Assembly: GCA_041740975.1 (NCBI GenBank) | Contig: JBGSKV010000042.1 | Span: 23,075-87,074 of the forward strand | Source of the DNA: JBGSKV01 sp041740975 | GTDB taxonomy: Bacteria > Bdellovibrionota_B > Oligoflexia > Oligoflexales > JALZUQ01 | Reading direction: 5' to 3' | DNA length: 64,000 nt | Shown: piece after piece, positions 27,124 to 35,759 of the stretch | Layout of the letters: each line of letters starts with the position of its first letter | Position numbering within the stretch: position 1 is the first letter of the stretch | Notes under the pieces: generated by a model | Seen by the model: only the letters and a program-made list of their open reading frames with translations | Told to the model about the DNA's origin: nothing | The model's database searches: none | Program-made: the position numbers and the translations under genes

Positions 27124-27192
27124 GACTTGCCAGCGAAGCTGGCTAGTCCGTATCCAGAGCGATCGAGCTTTCATGAGATTGCTCGGAATGAC
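27124..27192. repeat. Intergenic hairpin repeats
   Basis: GCCAGC-gaa-GCTGGC hairpin with flanking ggact / agtcc, followed by a gagattgctcggaatgacg unit resembling the dispersed GGAGATCCTTCG / GGATGACG repeat. No T-run follows. Confidence 0.45.
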
Positions 27193-27248
27193 GACGCTAT
27201 TGCGACAAATAACAGGTAAGATTATAATAGAATGTTAGGAAAAAATTT

Positions 27249-27875
27249 ATGTCGCTCGACCCATCAAAGATTCAGCTCATCAAAGACTCTTTGGCCCGTA
27301 AGGAGCCCATTTTTTTTTCCAGTAGTGGACTCGACATCACTTTTCAGTCTCGCATTCTGGAGTTCAATGAAAAGTATTTACTGATAAAAAACACGGTCAC
27401 TCCTCAACACATTCATAAATTCGTGCAATCTGATAAATTTAATGTCCGAATTCAAATGGTAGTGTTTGAATCTACGGTTTTGGAAAGTGATGGGCAAGAC
27501 ATTCGACTCCCTCTCACCAATGCAATCGTCATCGAGGATATTCGGCAGTCCACTCGTATTTCTTTCAAAGACAAAGACAACGTCTATTGCCAGATTCTTA
27601 ATCCATTCGACCAACAAACATATATCGCAAAAGGCATCATGGACCTTTCCGAATCCGGCCTATCTATTTGCACAAATTTTGATTCCAAATTGTTTAGTCC
27701 TGGCGTCTGTATTGAAAAAATGATGCTCTATATACATGGCCATGAATATGAAGATCAGTCGGGTGAAGTTATTTACAAACGAAAGTTCATGGATACGAAT
27801 AGAAAGATAAAACTGCAAGTGGGCATTAAGTTCCACACGCAACTGCGTCACAATATTAGTGAGCTGCAAACTTGA
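27249..27875 (+). CDS. PilZ-domain protein (c-di-GMP receptor candidate)
   Basis: 208 residues. An N-terminal YcgR-like beta domain (about 1-95) is followed by a PilZ domain with both binding signatures intact: RQSTR (RxxxR, residues 99-103) and DLSESG (DxSxxG, 132-137). It would bind c-di-GMP in the cytoplasm. AGGA lies upstream of the ATG. Its stop overlaps the TTG start of the nucleotidase gene (TTGA), so the two are co-translated. Confidence 0.88.
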   Translation: MSLDPSKIQLIKDSLARKEPIFFSSSGLDITFQSRILEFNEKYLLIKNTVTPQHIHKFVQSDKFNVRIQMVVFESTVLESDGQDIRLPLTNAIVIEDIRQSTRISFKDKDNVYCQILNPFDQQTYIAKGIMDLSESGLSICTNFDSKLFSPGVCIEKMMLYIHGHEYEDQSGEVIYKRKFMDTNRKIKLQVGIKFHTQLRHNISELQT

Positions 27876-29359
27876 AATCACTCATAAAAAAGCCTGGCGA
27901 GACGAAGGTCTCGACCAGCAATTTGCGTAAATCCCAGCGTATTTATACGATTCGCTCCCTTAATCAGGCTAAGATTAAAGCCATTGGCTACGACATGGAT
28001 CACACGATCGCAATCTATAATCGCGAAAATTTCGAGACACTCGCTTTTCGCGAAACATTGAAAAAATTCATCGAACGAGGTTATCCTGAAGAACTGTCAC
28101 AGCTTGAATTTGATCCGAACTTCGTTCAGCGCGGACTTTTAGTAGATCGCCAACGTGGAAACTTACTTAAAGTCGACTGCCATAAATATGTGAAAATCGC
28201 CTATCATGGCCATACTATTCTGAGTCGGGAAGATCGCCACAAAATATACAATAGTAAGAGCTACAGAGCCCAAGACTTTTTGTCTGTCGATACCTTTTTT
28301 GCGTTGAGCGAAGTGCAGCTGTTCACGGAAATAGTCGACTACATGACCAAGAATCCGAAATCAATTAAGAAAACCTTTGAAGAAGTCTACGCGGATCTGC
28401 GCCTCTACATTGACGAAAGTCATCGGGACGGCAGTATTAAAGACCAAGTTTTGCTTACTCCCGAAAAATATTTTATTCGCGACAAGCACTTACCAACAAC
28501 TCTCATTCGGCAGATTGAGTCTGGAAAATCGCTATTTTTACTAACTAACTCGCAGTGGGCGTACACCAACGCTGTCATGGAGTTCGTTCTCGGCAATGAC
28601 CACGAATACTTTTCTAACTGGCGCGATTTTTTTGAGTTTGTCATCGTCGGCGCTAGTAAGCCAGATTTTTTTACGGGTTCGCAACCTTTTTTGGAAGTGT
28701 TGCCCGACTCCAATAATTTAAAAGTCGTAAATGGAACGTTGCGAACCGAAAAAATTTATATGGGCGGCAATGCAAAGCTCTTTGAAAAGCTAACGAAGTT
28801 TTCAGGTGACGAAATCTTGTATATCGGCGACCATATTTATGGTGATATCATGACTTCGAAGGATCACTTGAATTGGCGAACTGCTTTGATTGTCGAAGAA
28901 CTCGCGCAGGAAATGGACAAACTCGAGGATCTCGAAACAATCAAACAGAAAATTATAAGCAAGTTGAGTGAAAAAGAATCCCTGGAAGAAGCGATTCAAA
29001 TCTTGCGTTCTCGTATTTCAGCTAATGAGCATCAGATTCACCTGGCTCAAAAGAAAAGCGACCCGAAGAAAATCTCCAGACTCCAAGATGAAAACGCTAA
29101 GAATCAGGAGCAGGTCGATGACCTGGCGGCAGAAATTGCCGAGCTCAACGCCAGCATTGATCAAATGATTTCGACTCGTTCCCGCACGATCCACCCAGTA
29201 TGGGGGGAGCTCATGAAAACGGGTTTCGAGAACAGCCGGTTTGCCGACCAGGTCCGAGACTACGCCTGTGTTTACACCAGCCGAGTTTCGAACTTTAGGT
29301 TCTATAGCCAAAATAAAATCTTCATTGCTTCTTATGATGCTATGCCTCATGAATTTTAG
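27872..29359 (+). CDS. HAD superfamily IG-type purine 5'-nucleotidase
   Basis: 495 residues from TTG. HAD motif I is DMDHTIAIYN; motif II is LLTNS; motif IV is GDHIYGD. This is the cytosolic purine 5'-nucleotidase family (IMP/GMP type). A long coiled coil occupies about residues 350-430 (ALIVEELAQEMDKLED onward), a lid/insert feature of the family. It is co-translated with a PilZ protein, an unusual pairing. Confidence 0.88.
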   Translation: MKSLIKKPGETKVSTSNLRKSQRIYTIRSLNQAKIKAIGYDMDHTIAIYNRENFETLAFRETLKKFIERGYPEELSQLEFDPNFVQRGLLVDRQRGNLLKVDCHKYVKIAYHGHTILSREDRHKIYNSKSYRAQDFLSVDTFFALSEVQLFTEIVDYMTKNPKSIKKTFEEVYADLRLYIDESHRDGSIKDQVLLTPEKYFIRDKHLPTTLIRQIESGKSLFLLTNSQWAYTNAVMEFVLGNDHEYFSNWRDFFEFVIVGASKPDFFTGSQPFLEVLPDSNNLKVVNGTLRTEKIYMGGNAKLFEKLTKFSGDEILYIGDHIYGDIMTSKDHLNWRTALIVEELAQEMDKLEDLETIKQKIISKLSEKESLEEAIQILRSRISANEHQIHLAQKKSDPKKISRLQDENAKNQEQVDDLAAEIAELNASIDQMISTRSRTIHPVWGELMKTGFENSRFADQVRDYACVYTSRVSNFRFYSQNKIFIASYDAMPHEF

Positions 29360-29545
29360 GCAAAGTATGAGTTATTTTGGCTTTTACCAACTTTCGTTTG
29401 ATCTCACATTTGCACCCCGAAATACCCTCGCGATGAGTATCCTAAGCCACTATTTCCGTTAAATTTTTTCAAACTTCACCGATAAGTTGAGAGTAGGACA
29501 CTAACTGCTTTTGGCAAGTTTGAACTTGTCTCGGAATCATCTTCG

Positions 29546-31915
29546 ATGAGTGATACGAAAAAGAAAAACGTACTTGGCGGACGTTACAAGATTCTCGACC
29601 TGTTAGGTAAGGGAGGGATGGCGACCGTCTACGTTGCGCTTGATGAAAAACTTGGACGGAAAGTTGCCGTCAAAGTTTTGCATGAGCATATGGAAAAAAA
29701 CGAAGAGATTCGTCAACGTTTCTATCAAGAAGCTCGTGCCATTTCCGTTCTCGACCACCCGAATATTCTAAAAATTTATGACTTCTCAGGTACCTCCTCC
29801 AAGCGCTTGTGGATTGTAAGTGAAATCATTAAAGGCTACAGCCTGTCTGATTATGTTCGCAAGTTTAGTCGCAACAAACTCAACACGATTGTCGCCGCGT
29901 CGATCGTCCGCGAAATCTGCAAAGCACTGAATCTCGCGCACAATCACGGCATCGTCCATCGCGACATCAAACCCGAGAACGTTATGATCACGGAAGGTGG
30001 TCGCGTCAAACTTATGGATTTTGGCATCGCTAAAGACTTGCAAAATCATTCGATGACGATGACGGGTACCTTCATGGGTTCCCCTAGCTATATGTCGCCA
30101 GAACAGGTCAAAGGCGCCAACATCAACCATTACACCGACATTTACAGCATTGGGGTCTTGTTTTACGAAATCATTACGGGACGCTTACCATTCGTCGGAA
30201 AGTCGACACACGAACTCACCATGAAAATTGTGGAAGGCAAGTTTATTGCGCCACGCTATATTATTTCGGATCTCAATGAAGAAATAGATCTTATCATCAC
30301 AAAATGCATGGCCAAGAATCCTCGTTCACGACCAGAAAGTGCAAGCATCCTTGGCAATCAGATTGATTTGTTTCTCGCCTCACAAGGATTTGTGGAAAGT
30401 CATGTCGAGTTGGAACGTTACTTTAAAGATCGTGCAGCCTATCAAGCGCGACTAGATCAACTGAGCCGCATAAAGAGTAAGCGTACTAAGTTTGTTGAAC
30501 CAATCCAGGAAAATAGTTTTCGAGATGAACCGCAAGACACACAAACGCGTGTCGAACGGTCCATCAAGCCATCCGCACCGACGGAAGTTATCAAAACAAC
30601 CAACGCACTACCTGTAGCCAAACCCAACGTCGGTGTGGAGGCTCCGCCGGCGCAAAATACTTTGCAAACCGCACAAGTTAATCGCGAAAAAACGAATCTT
30701 ATAAAAGTTAGGGCTCGCGGCTTTTATGCGCCAACCTCGGTATTTCAAGCGCCAACCGCGGCTCAGCAAGCGGCGTACCGTCGTGCGAGTGTTGCTAAAC
30801 AAGCGAACCGCATAACATACGATCGTCCGCGTAAGAAAAATACCCATAAGCGACAAAACCCCTCGAGCCAAAGTCTATCAGGAATTCTGGCTTTTGCAGC
30901 TATCGTTATGATCATGCTTTGGGGATTCTATGAAATCACAAATCGTTTAAAGAAACTGCCACCACAAGAATCACAAACAACGCAACAAGATTACAAATCT
31001 AAACCTCGTCCATCGAAACAAACAACCACTAAGGTTGAGAAAATCGACAAATTAGAAAACGTTTCCTCCAAATCCGAGTCCAAGCCTTTGACCGAGTCTA
31101 CTCAGCAAACCCTATCTCCCGTGAAAATTGACACCGGTTCTTCAACGGACGGACCGAAGGTTTATATTAACAAGAACGTTTCTAAACCAAAGCAGATCGT
31201 CAGACGTACTGAAGAAAAAAACTCACGCCCCACTCCTACAACTACCAAACGAACCGTCACTCGCCGAGTAGTAAAAGCCTCGGAAGTCGCAGCTTCCGGT
31301 AAACCTGTGAACGCAGAAATCATCGAAGAACTAGTCTCTCCGGCTTCCATGGAAGATGTGGAAGAAGTCGAAATAGAATCTGGCGAAGAAATCGCCGCAC
31401 CAGTAAAAAAGGCCATTCCAAACAACACCCCCGCATCGATCGTCGTGCGGTCGAACCCAGCTTCGGAAATATATCTGGACAATAAGTTGGTGGGAACGAC
31501 CGTCGAGAACGTATCGGACTCTGGCTGGTTAAAGGTCAAGGCCGGCAGGGTTACTTTGACTTTGAAAAGATATGGATACGAAACTTACTCTCAAACACTC
31601 AACTTGAAACCTGGTCAAAAGACGAAACTCCCTGCGATTAATCTCTCGCGCGGCTTCGCTCAAAACACATTCGAAGTCACAGTTGTGAGCAACGTAACAC
31701 CATTTGATATTTCGGTAAGAAATATGGCAACGAGAACTGAACAATTGATCAGCGCTTCGAGAGCAAGCCACGCTTTGAGTTTACCGGCTGGAGAATATCT
31801 CATCACTGTTCGTGGCGAAAATCAAACCAGGAAACGAAAAATTATTTTACCTGGCCCAACTAATAGTGGACATTTGACATTTGACGTCAACTTTCAGAAT
31901 GTAAGGCGGAAGTAA
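29546..31915 (+). CDS. Membrane Ser/Thr protein kinase with PEGA domain
   Basis: 789 residues. Kinase domain: GKGGMATVY (21-29), K43, HRDIKPEN (138-145), DFG (158-160), SPEQ. A long low-complexity basic/Pro-Thr linker precedes a transmembrane helix at about 446-468. The exported part has another Lys/Ser/Thr-rich stretch, a PEGA domain (ASIVVRSNPASEIYLDNKLVG, about 630-695) and a final beta domain. It heads an apparent operon: the next gene starts 6 nt later and also encodes a PEGA protein. Confidence 0.94.
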   Translation: MSDTKKKNVLGGRYKILDLLGKGGMATVYVALDEKLGRKVAVKVLHEHMEKNEEIRQRFYQEARAISVLDHPNILKIYDFSGTSSKRLWIVSEIIKGYSLSDYVRKFSRNKLNTIVAASIVREICKALNLAHNHGIVHRDIKPENVMITEGGRVKLMDFGIAKDLQNHSMTMTGTFMGSPSYMSPEQVKGANINHYTDIYSIGVLFYEIITGRLPFVGKSTHELTMKIVEGKFIAPRYIISDLNEEIDLIITKCMAKNPRSRPESASILGNQIDLFLASQGFVESHVELERYFKDRAAYQARLDQLSRIKSKRTKFVEPIQENSFRDEPQDTQTRVERSIKPSAPTEVIKTTNALPVAKPNVGVEAPPAQNTLQTAQVNREKTNLIKVRARGFYAPTSVFQAPTAAQQAAYRRASVAKQANRITYDRPRKKNTHKRQNPSSQSLSGILAFAAIVMIMLWGFYEITNRLKKLPPQESQTTQQDYKSKPRPSKQTTTKVEKIDKLENVSSKSESKPLTESTQQTLSPVKIDTGSSTDGPKVYINKNVSKPKQIVRRTEEKNSRPTPTTTKRTVTRRVVKASEVAASGKPVNAEIIEELVSPASMEDVEEVEIESGEEIAAPVKKAIPNNTPASIVVRSNPASEIYLDNKLVGTTVENVSDSGWLKVKAGRVTLTLKRYGYETYSQTLNLKPGQKTKLPAINLSRGFAQNTFEVTVVSNVTPFDISVRNMATRTEQLISASRASHALSLPAGEYLITVRGENQTRKRKIILPGPTNSGHLTFDVNFQNVRRK

Positions 31916-31921
31916 AGAGTC

Positions 31922-33508
31922 ATGCGCAGAATGCTAGCGACATTGCAGCAGAAACAAAAATGGGTATGCATCATACTCATGGGCGCATTGATTTTGACTT
32001 CTATGTTGCAGTCTGTACCAGCCAATGCAAAAACCTATGCCGAAGCACTCAGTAACTATCAGCAAGCGGACTTCCAAAACTGTATCAAAAATGCCCGCAT
32101 TGCCATGAAGGCCAGAATTTCGTCCCTGGAAAAGTCGAAAGTCCTGAAGGTGATGGGTATCTGTCATTTTATGGTTAAAAATAAAACCAGCGCGAGCGTT
32201 TCCTTTAAAAGCGCTTTGAAGTTTAATCCAAACTTAGTCATTACGACAAATGAAGTTCTGGATACGGAAGTCATTGGCTTTTTTAATGAGCAAAAGGCAA
32301 GCGTAAGCGCTGCCAAAAAAGGGAAGGCTGCACCAAAACCAGTAGGTACCTACGCTCAGAGCGCGAAAAAGACGACTCTCCAGGTTAATTCTAATGTTTC
32401 CGGAAAAGTATCGATTGAAGGAATATATGCAGGGGTAACGGGATCTCCCATTGATGCTGATGGCGGCTCGAGTAAAGTGACGGTTACTGCCGATGGATAT
32501 CGACCACGAACGGTGAGAGTCAATGTTTCTGCAAACAAAGAAAATTTAGTAACCATTAATCTTGCCAAACCAAAGCCCAAGAGAAAGAAAGCTCCACCTC
32601 CTCCGCCAGCTGCTGTAGCTGATCGCCGTCCGAAAAAACCACTACCGCCAGCTGATGAAGGTCTTTTCGCAGATGAACCTGTTCAACCACAGTTGCCGGA
32701 ACGTGATTTGCGACGCGAGTTTGAAGCCGAAACTGGCTCAGGTGGTTATGCATATCCACCGCAAGTAGCCCCCGCTCCTGTTTATCAGCAACCCGTTTAC
32801 CAGCAACCGATGTATGCACCGCCGCCAGTGTACGCACCACCGCCTATGGCTGCACCACCGATCGTGGAAGCTCCACCACCGAATTACGGCGATGATGGCT
32901 ATACAGACAATTACAATCCGCCGGCCCGCAAGAAATCGCGCGGTAGTCGTCGGGCCCGAAAATCCGCACGTAGCGACAACAATATTCTGATTACCCTCGC
33001 GCCATTTGGTGCCGGTCAGTTTCAAAATGGTTCTACGACGATGGGTATAGTTTTTCTCGCCGCTGAGGCTGGCTCCTTGATTTACTGGTATATGACGCTT
33101 GGTCAGGCGGACGAACTGCGAGCCCAAGCTGTTGCGGCATTGGCCGTGCTTGAAAAAGGCGAAACACCAAACTGCACTACTGAAGAAGACATCAGAAATT
33201 GCCAGATTGAATATCTTAATAAAGCAAACCCCGCGATCGGTAGTTTGTACGACCAAGCCAGCTACGGTCTTTACGCATTCGGTGGACTATGGGTAGCGGG
33301 TGTTGTCGAGGCCATGATCAATGAACCGAGCGGGTCGCGAAGCTCCGATCTAAGACGTCGCGATCTGCGAAATCAGGACAAAGATGAAAGCGAAGCTCTC
33401 GCTTGGAGCCAATTTAATTCTTCCAAACCCTATTGGGATGTCGATCTCAAGTTCGATCCTGAAACATTGAAGCCGATGTATGGACTGGGTGTGCGTCTCG
33501 ATTTTTAA
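31922..33508 (+). CDS. Exported PEGA-domain protein, paralogue 1
   Basis: 528 residues, GGAAG upstream of the ATG. Signal peptide, a TPR-like helical region (about 40-135), a PEGA domain (about 150-210, with VSGKVSIEGIYAGVTGSP), then a Pro/Gln/Tyr-rich repeat linker (VYQQPVYQQPMYAPPP), a basic patch, and a C-terminal region with two hydrophobic helices beginning LITLAPFGAGQFQNG. The end (WDVDLKFDPETLKPMYGLG) is conserved in paralogue 2. The location of the tail, inner membrane or outer, is unclear. Follows the PEGA kinase by 6 nt. Confidence 0.82.
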   Translation: MRRMLATLQQKQKWVCIILMGALILTSMLQSVPANAKTYAEALSNYQQADFQNCIKNARIAMKARISSLEKSKVLKVMGICHFMVKNKTSASVSFKSALKFNPNLVITTNEVLDTEVIGFFNEQKASVSAAKKGKAAPKPVGTYAQSAKKTTLQVNSNVSGKVSIEGIYAGVTGSPIDADGGSSKVTVTADGYRPRTVRVNVSANKENLVTINLAKPKPKRKKAPPPPPAAVADRRPKKPLPPADEGLFADEPVQPQLPERDLRREFEAETGSGGYAYPPQVAPAPVYQQPVYQQPMYAPPPVYAPPPMAAPPIVEAPPPNYGDDGYTDNYNPPARKKSRGSRRARKSARSDNNILITLAPFGAGQFQNGSTTMGIVFLAAEAGSLIYWYMTLGQADELRAQAVAALAVLEKGETPNCTTEEDIRNCQIEYLNKANPAIGSLYDQASYGLYAFGGLWVAGVVEAMINEPSGSRSSDLRRRDLRNQDKDESEALAWSQFNSSKPYWDVDLKFDPETLKPMYGLGVRLDF

Positions 33509-33652
33509 GAAAATCCACAGAAAGCCTTGCGACCACGTCATGTCGCCCGTTTGCTGGCTGTTGAGTATGTCAGCACTGTTCCCTATGAAAATCACACCAA
33601 AAAGCGTAAAATTATATACCAGAACCAGCTAACCGTGGGCGTTTGACCTTTG

Positions 33653-35113
33653 ATGCTAAATTTTAAATTATTCCTATTCGCATTTTTCTTTGCGGCTGCC
33701 TTCCTACCAAGTCAGGCCAAAGCGAATACATACGACGAAGCTGTAAGCAACTACCAGCAAGCTGACTTTAAAAACTGTGTGAAGAATAGTCGTGCTGCCA
33801 TGAAAGCAAATGCCACTAGTACTGAAAAAGCCAAAATTTTGAAAGTCATGGGTATTTGCCAATTTATGATCAAAAATAAAAGCAGTGCCAGTATAGCGTT
33901 TCGAAATGCGCTGAAGTTTGATCCTAATACGGTCATATCAGAAGACGAAGTCCTCGATACAGAAGTGATAGGCTTCTTTAATCAAGAAAAAGCTAACTTC
34001 GCTTCGGAAGCAGCCGCCAAACCAGATGCTGCGCCAAAATCCTCAGGCTCCTACGCGAAAGCTCCCAAAAAAACAACGATTCAAGTGAATTCAAATGTAT
34101 CGGGAAAAGTTTCTATTGAAGGAATTTATGCCGGTGTAACCGGCTCGCCTATCGATGCAGATGGGGGCACCACCCAAATTACTGTTGCTGCTGACGGTTT
34201 CCGTAGTCGCACTTTAAAAGTCAATGTTGCGGAAAATAAAGAAAATTTAGTAACCATCAATCTTGTCAAACCGAAGCCAAAGAAAAAGAGGCCAGCTACT
34301 CCGTCCGCTGTGGCATCCGAAAAACGCCCGAAAAAAACCAAAACCAGACCTAATGACGAACTTTTTGCAAATGAAGATGAGCAGCTTTTACCAGATCGAG
34401 ATTTACCTGGAGAGTTTGACTCTGAAACGAGTATGAGCGCAAGCCCACCTCCTGCAACTCCTCCCGCTTACAACCCTAATCCCGCTCCTACATCTGGAGT
34501 TGCTTCATCTGATTATGGGAGTGGCGGTGCAAATGATGGTTACACTCCGCCACCAAGACGTAAAAAGCCTAAAAAGGGCAAAAAAGGGCCGCGAACAGCG
34601 AAAAGCTCTAGCAACATTATGATTACGCTTCTACCGTTCGGTGCAGGTCAATTTCAGAATGGGCATACAACCATGGGTTCAATCTTTCTGGCTTCGGAAG
34701 CTGGAGCACTTATTTACTGGTATTTGCAGAAGCAACAAGCTGACTCATTCTACGAAGAAGCGAGAACCAACCGAGATATCATTGGCAAAGGCGGACAAGA
34801 GGGTTGCACGACTCCACAACAAATTGAAGAATGCCAGATTACTTATTTGGCAAAAGTTCAACCAACCATTGATGCCGAATACAATAAAGCTGCCTATGCA
34901 TTATGGGGATTTGGTGCACTTTGGGTCGCTGGTGTCATTGAAGCTATGGTTAACGAACCAAGAAGTTCACGTGGTGCCGAAATAAAAAATGACAATGATG
35001 CTCTCGCTTGGACACAAAACAAGAACTCTTCACCTTACTGGGATGTCGATCTCAAGCTTGATCCCCTTACTCTCAAACCAACTTATGGCTTAGGCGTACG
35101 CATAGATTATTAG
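33653..35113 (+). CDS. Exported PEGA-domain protein, paralogue 2
   Basis: 486 residues from ATG 33653 (a TTG precedes it). Same architecture as the gene before it: signal peptide, YDEAVSNYQQADFKNC helical region, PEGA domain with the identical VSGKVSIEGIYAGVTGSP stretch, basic/Pro linker, LPFGAGQFQNG membrane region and conserved WDVDLKLDP tail. The linker has lost the long Gln/Tyr repeats of paralogue 1. Tandem duplication is clear; about 140 nt separate the two genes. Confidence 0.82.
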   Translation: MLNFKLFLFAFFFAAAFLPSQAKANTYDEAVSNYQQADFKNCVKNSRAAMKANATSTEKAKILKVMGICQFMIKNKSSASIAFRNALKFDPNTVISEDEVLDTEVIGFFNQEKANFASEAAAKPDAAPKSSGSYAKAPKKTTIQVNSNVSGKVSIEGIYAGVTGSPIDADGGTTQITVAADGFRSRTLKVNVAENKENLVTINLVKPKPKKKRPATPSAVASEKRPKKTKTRPNDELFANEDEQLLPDRDLPGEFDSETSMSASPPPATPPAYNPNPAPTSGVASSDYGSGGANDGYTPPPRRKKPKKGKKGPRTAKSSSNIMITLLPFGAGQFQNGHTTMGSIFLASEAGALIYWYLQKQQADSFYEEARTNRDIIGKGGQEGCTTPQQIEECQITYLAKVQPTIDAEYNKAAYALWGFGALWVAGVIEAMVNEPRSSRGAEIKNDNDALAWTQNKNSSPYWDVDLKLDPLTLKPTYGLGVRIDY

Positions 35114-35123
35114 GATCATGCCC

Positions 35124-35759
35124 ATGGCTCAATCTCCCGAATCCCTCATCAAAAACTTTGGCATTGGTATCACAGGAAATATCGCCTGCGGAAAGTCCGC
35201 CGTCGTTGAATTCATTCGAGAACATGGATATTTCACAGTCGATGCGGATCAATTGTCCCGACAGGTTCTCGAAAAAGGACAAACCGGATACAAAAATGTC
35301 ACGAAAGAATTTGGGTCTGAGATTCTGCATACTGATGGCAGTATTGATCGCAAAAAACTGGGGGAAGTTATTTTTTCCTCTCCATTAAAGCGAAAAAAAT
35401 TGGAGAGCCTTACCCACCCCGCCATCGCCGAAGCACTGAAGGCAAATATAGCGACATATTTTAGCAAGAATGAGCCGCATTTTTGGTTTTACGAGGCCGC
35501 GCTTCTTTTTGAAGCAGATCGGCAGAATGATTTTTGCGAGGTCTGGGTCGTGAGTTGTGATCCGGAGATACAAATTCAGCGACTTATGAGCCGAAGCGGC
35601 ATAGATCGGAAAAAAGCCGAGGAACGCGTCGCCTCCCAAATGCCCGCTAAAAAAAAGGAAGCGCTAGCAGACGTTGTCATATATAACAATGGTACCTTAG
35701 ACGAACTGAAAGCTAGTGTAATGCAGCATCTTAAAAATCTAGAAATCCGTCACGCATGA
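35124..35759 (+). CDS. coaE: Dephospho-CoA kinase
   Basis: 211 residues from ATG 35124, preferred over ATG 35118 because AGGA stands 8 nt upstream. P-loop GNIACGKS (residues 18-25), DADQLSRQV, LTHPAI and LLFEAD are family motifs. Last step of CoA synthesis. Its stop overlaps the helicase ATG (ATGA). Confidence 0.95.
   Translation: MAQSPESLIKNFGIGITGNIACGKSAVVEFIREHGYFTVDADQLSRQVLEKGQTGYKNVTKEFGSEILHTDGSIDRKKLGEVIFSSPLKRKKLESLTHPAIAEALKANIATYFSKNEPHFWFYEAALLFEADRQNDFCEVWVVSCDPEIQIQRLMSRSGIDRKKAEERVASQMPAKKKEALADVVIYNNGTLDELKASVMQHLKNLEIRHA

Noticed and set aside
32738..33256. 172-codon minus-strand ORF
   Set aside because: Antisense to the Pro/Gln-rich linker of PEGA paralogue 1.
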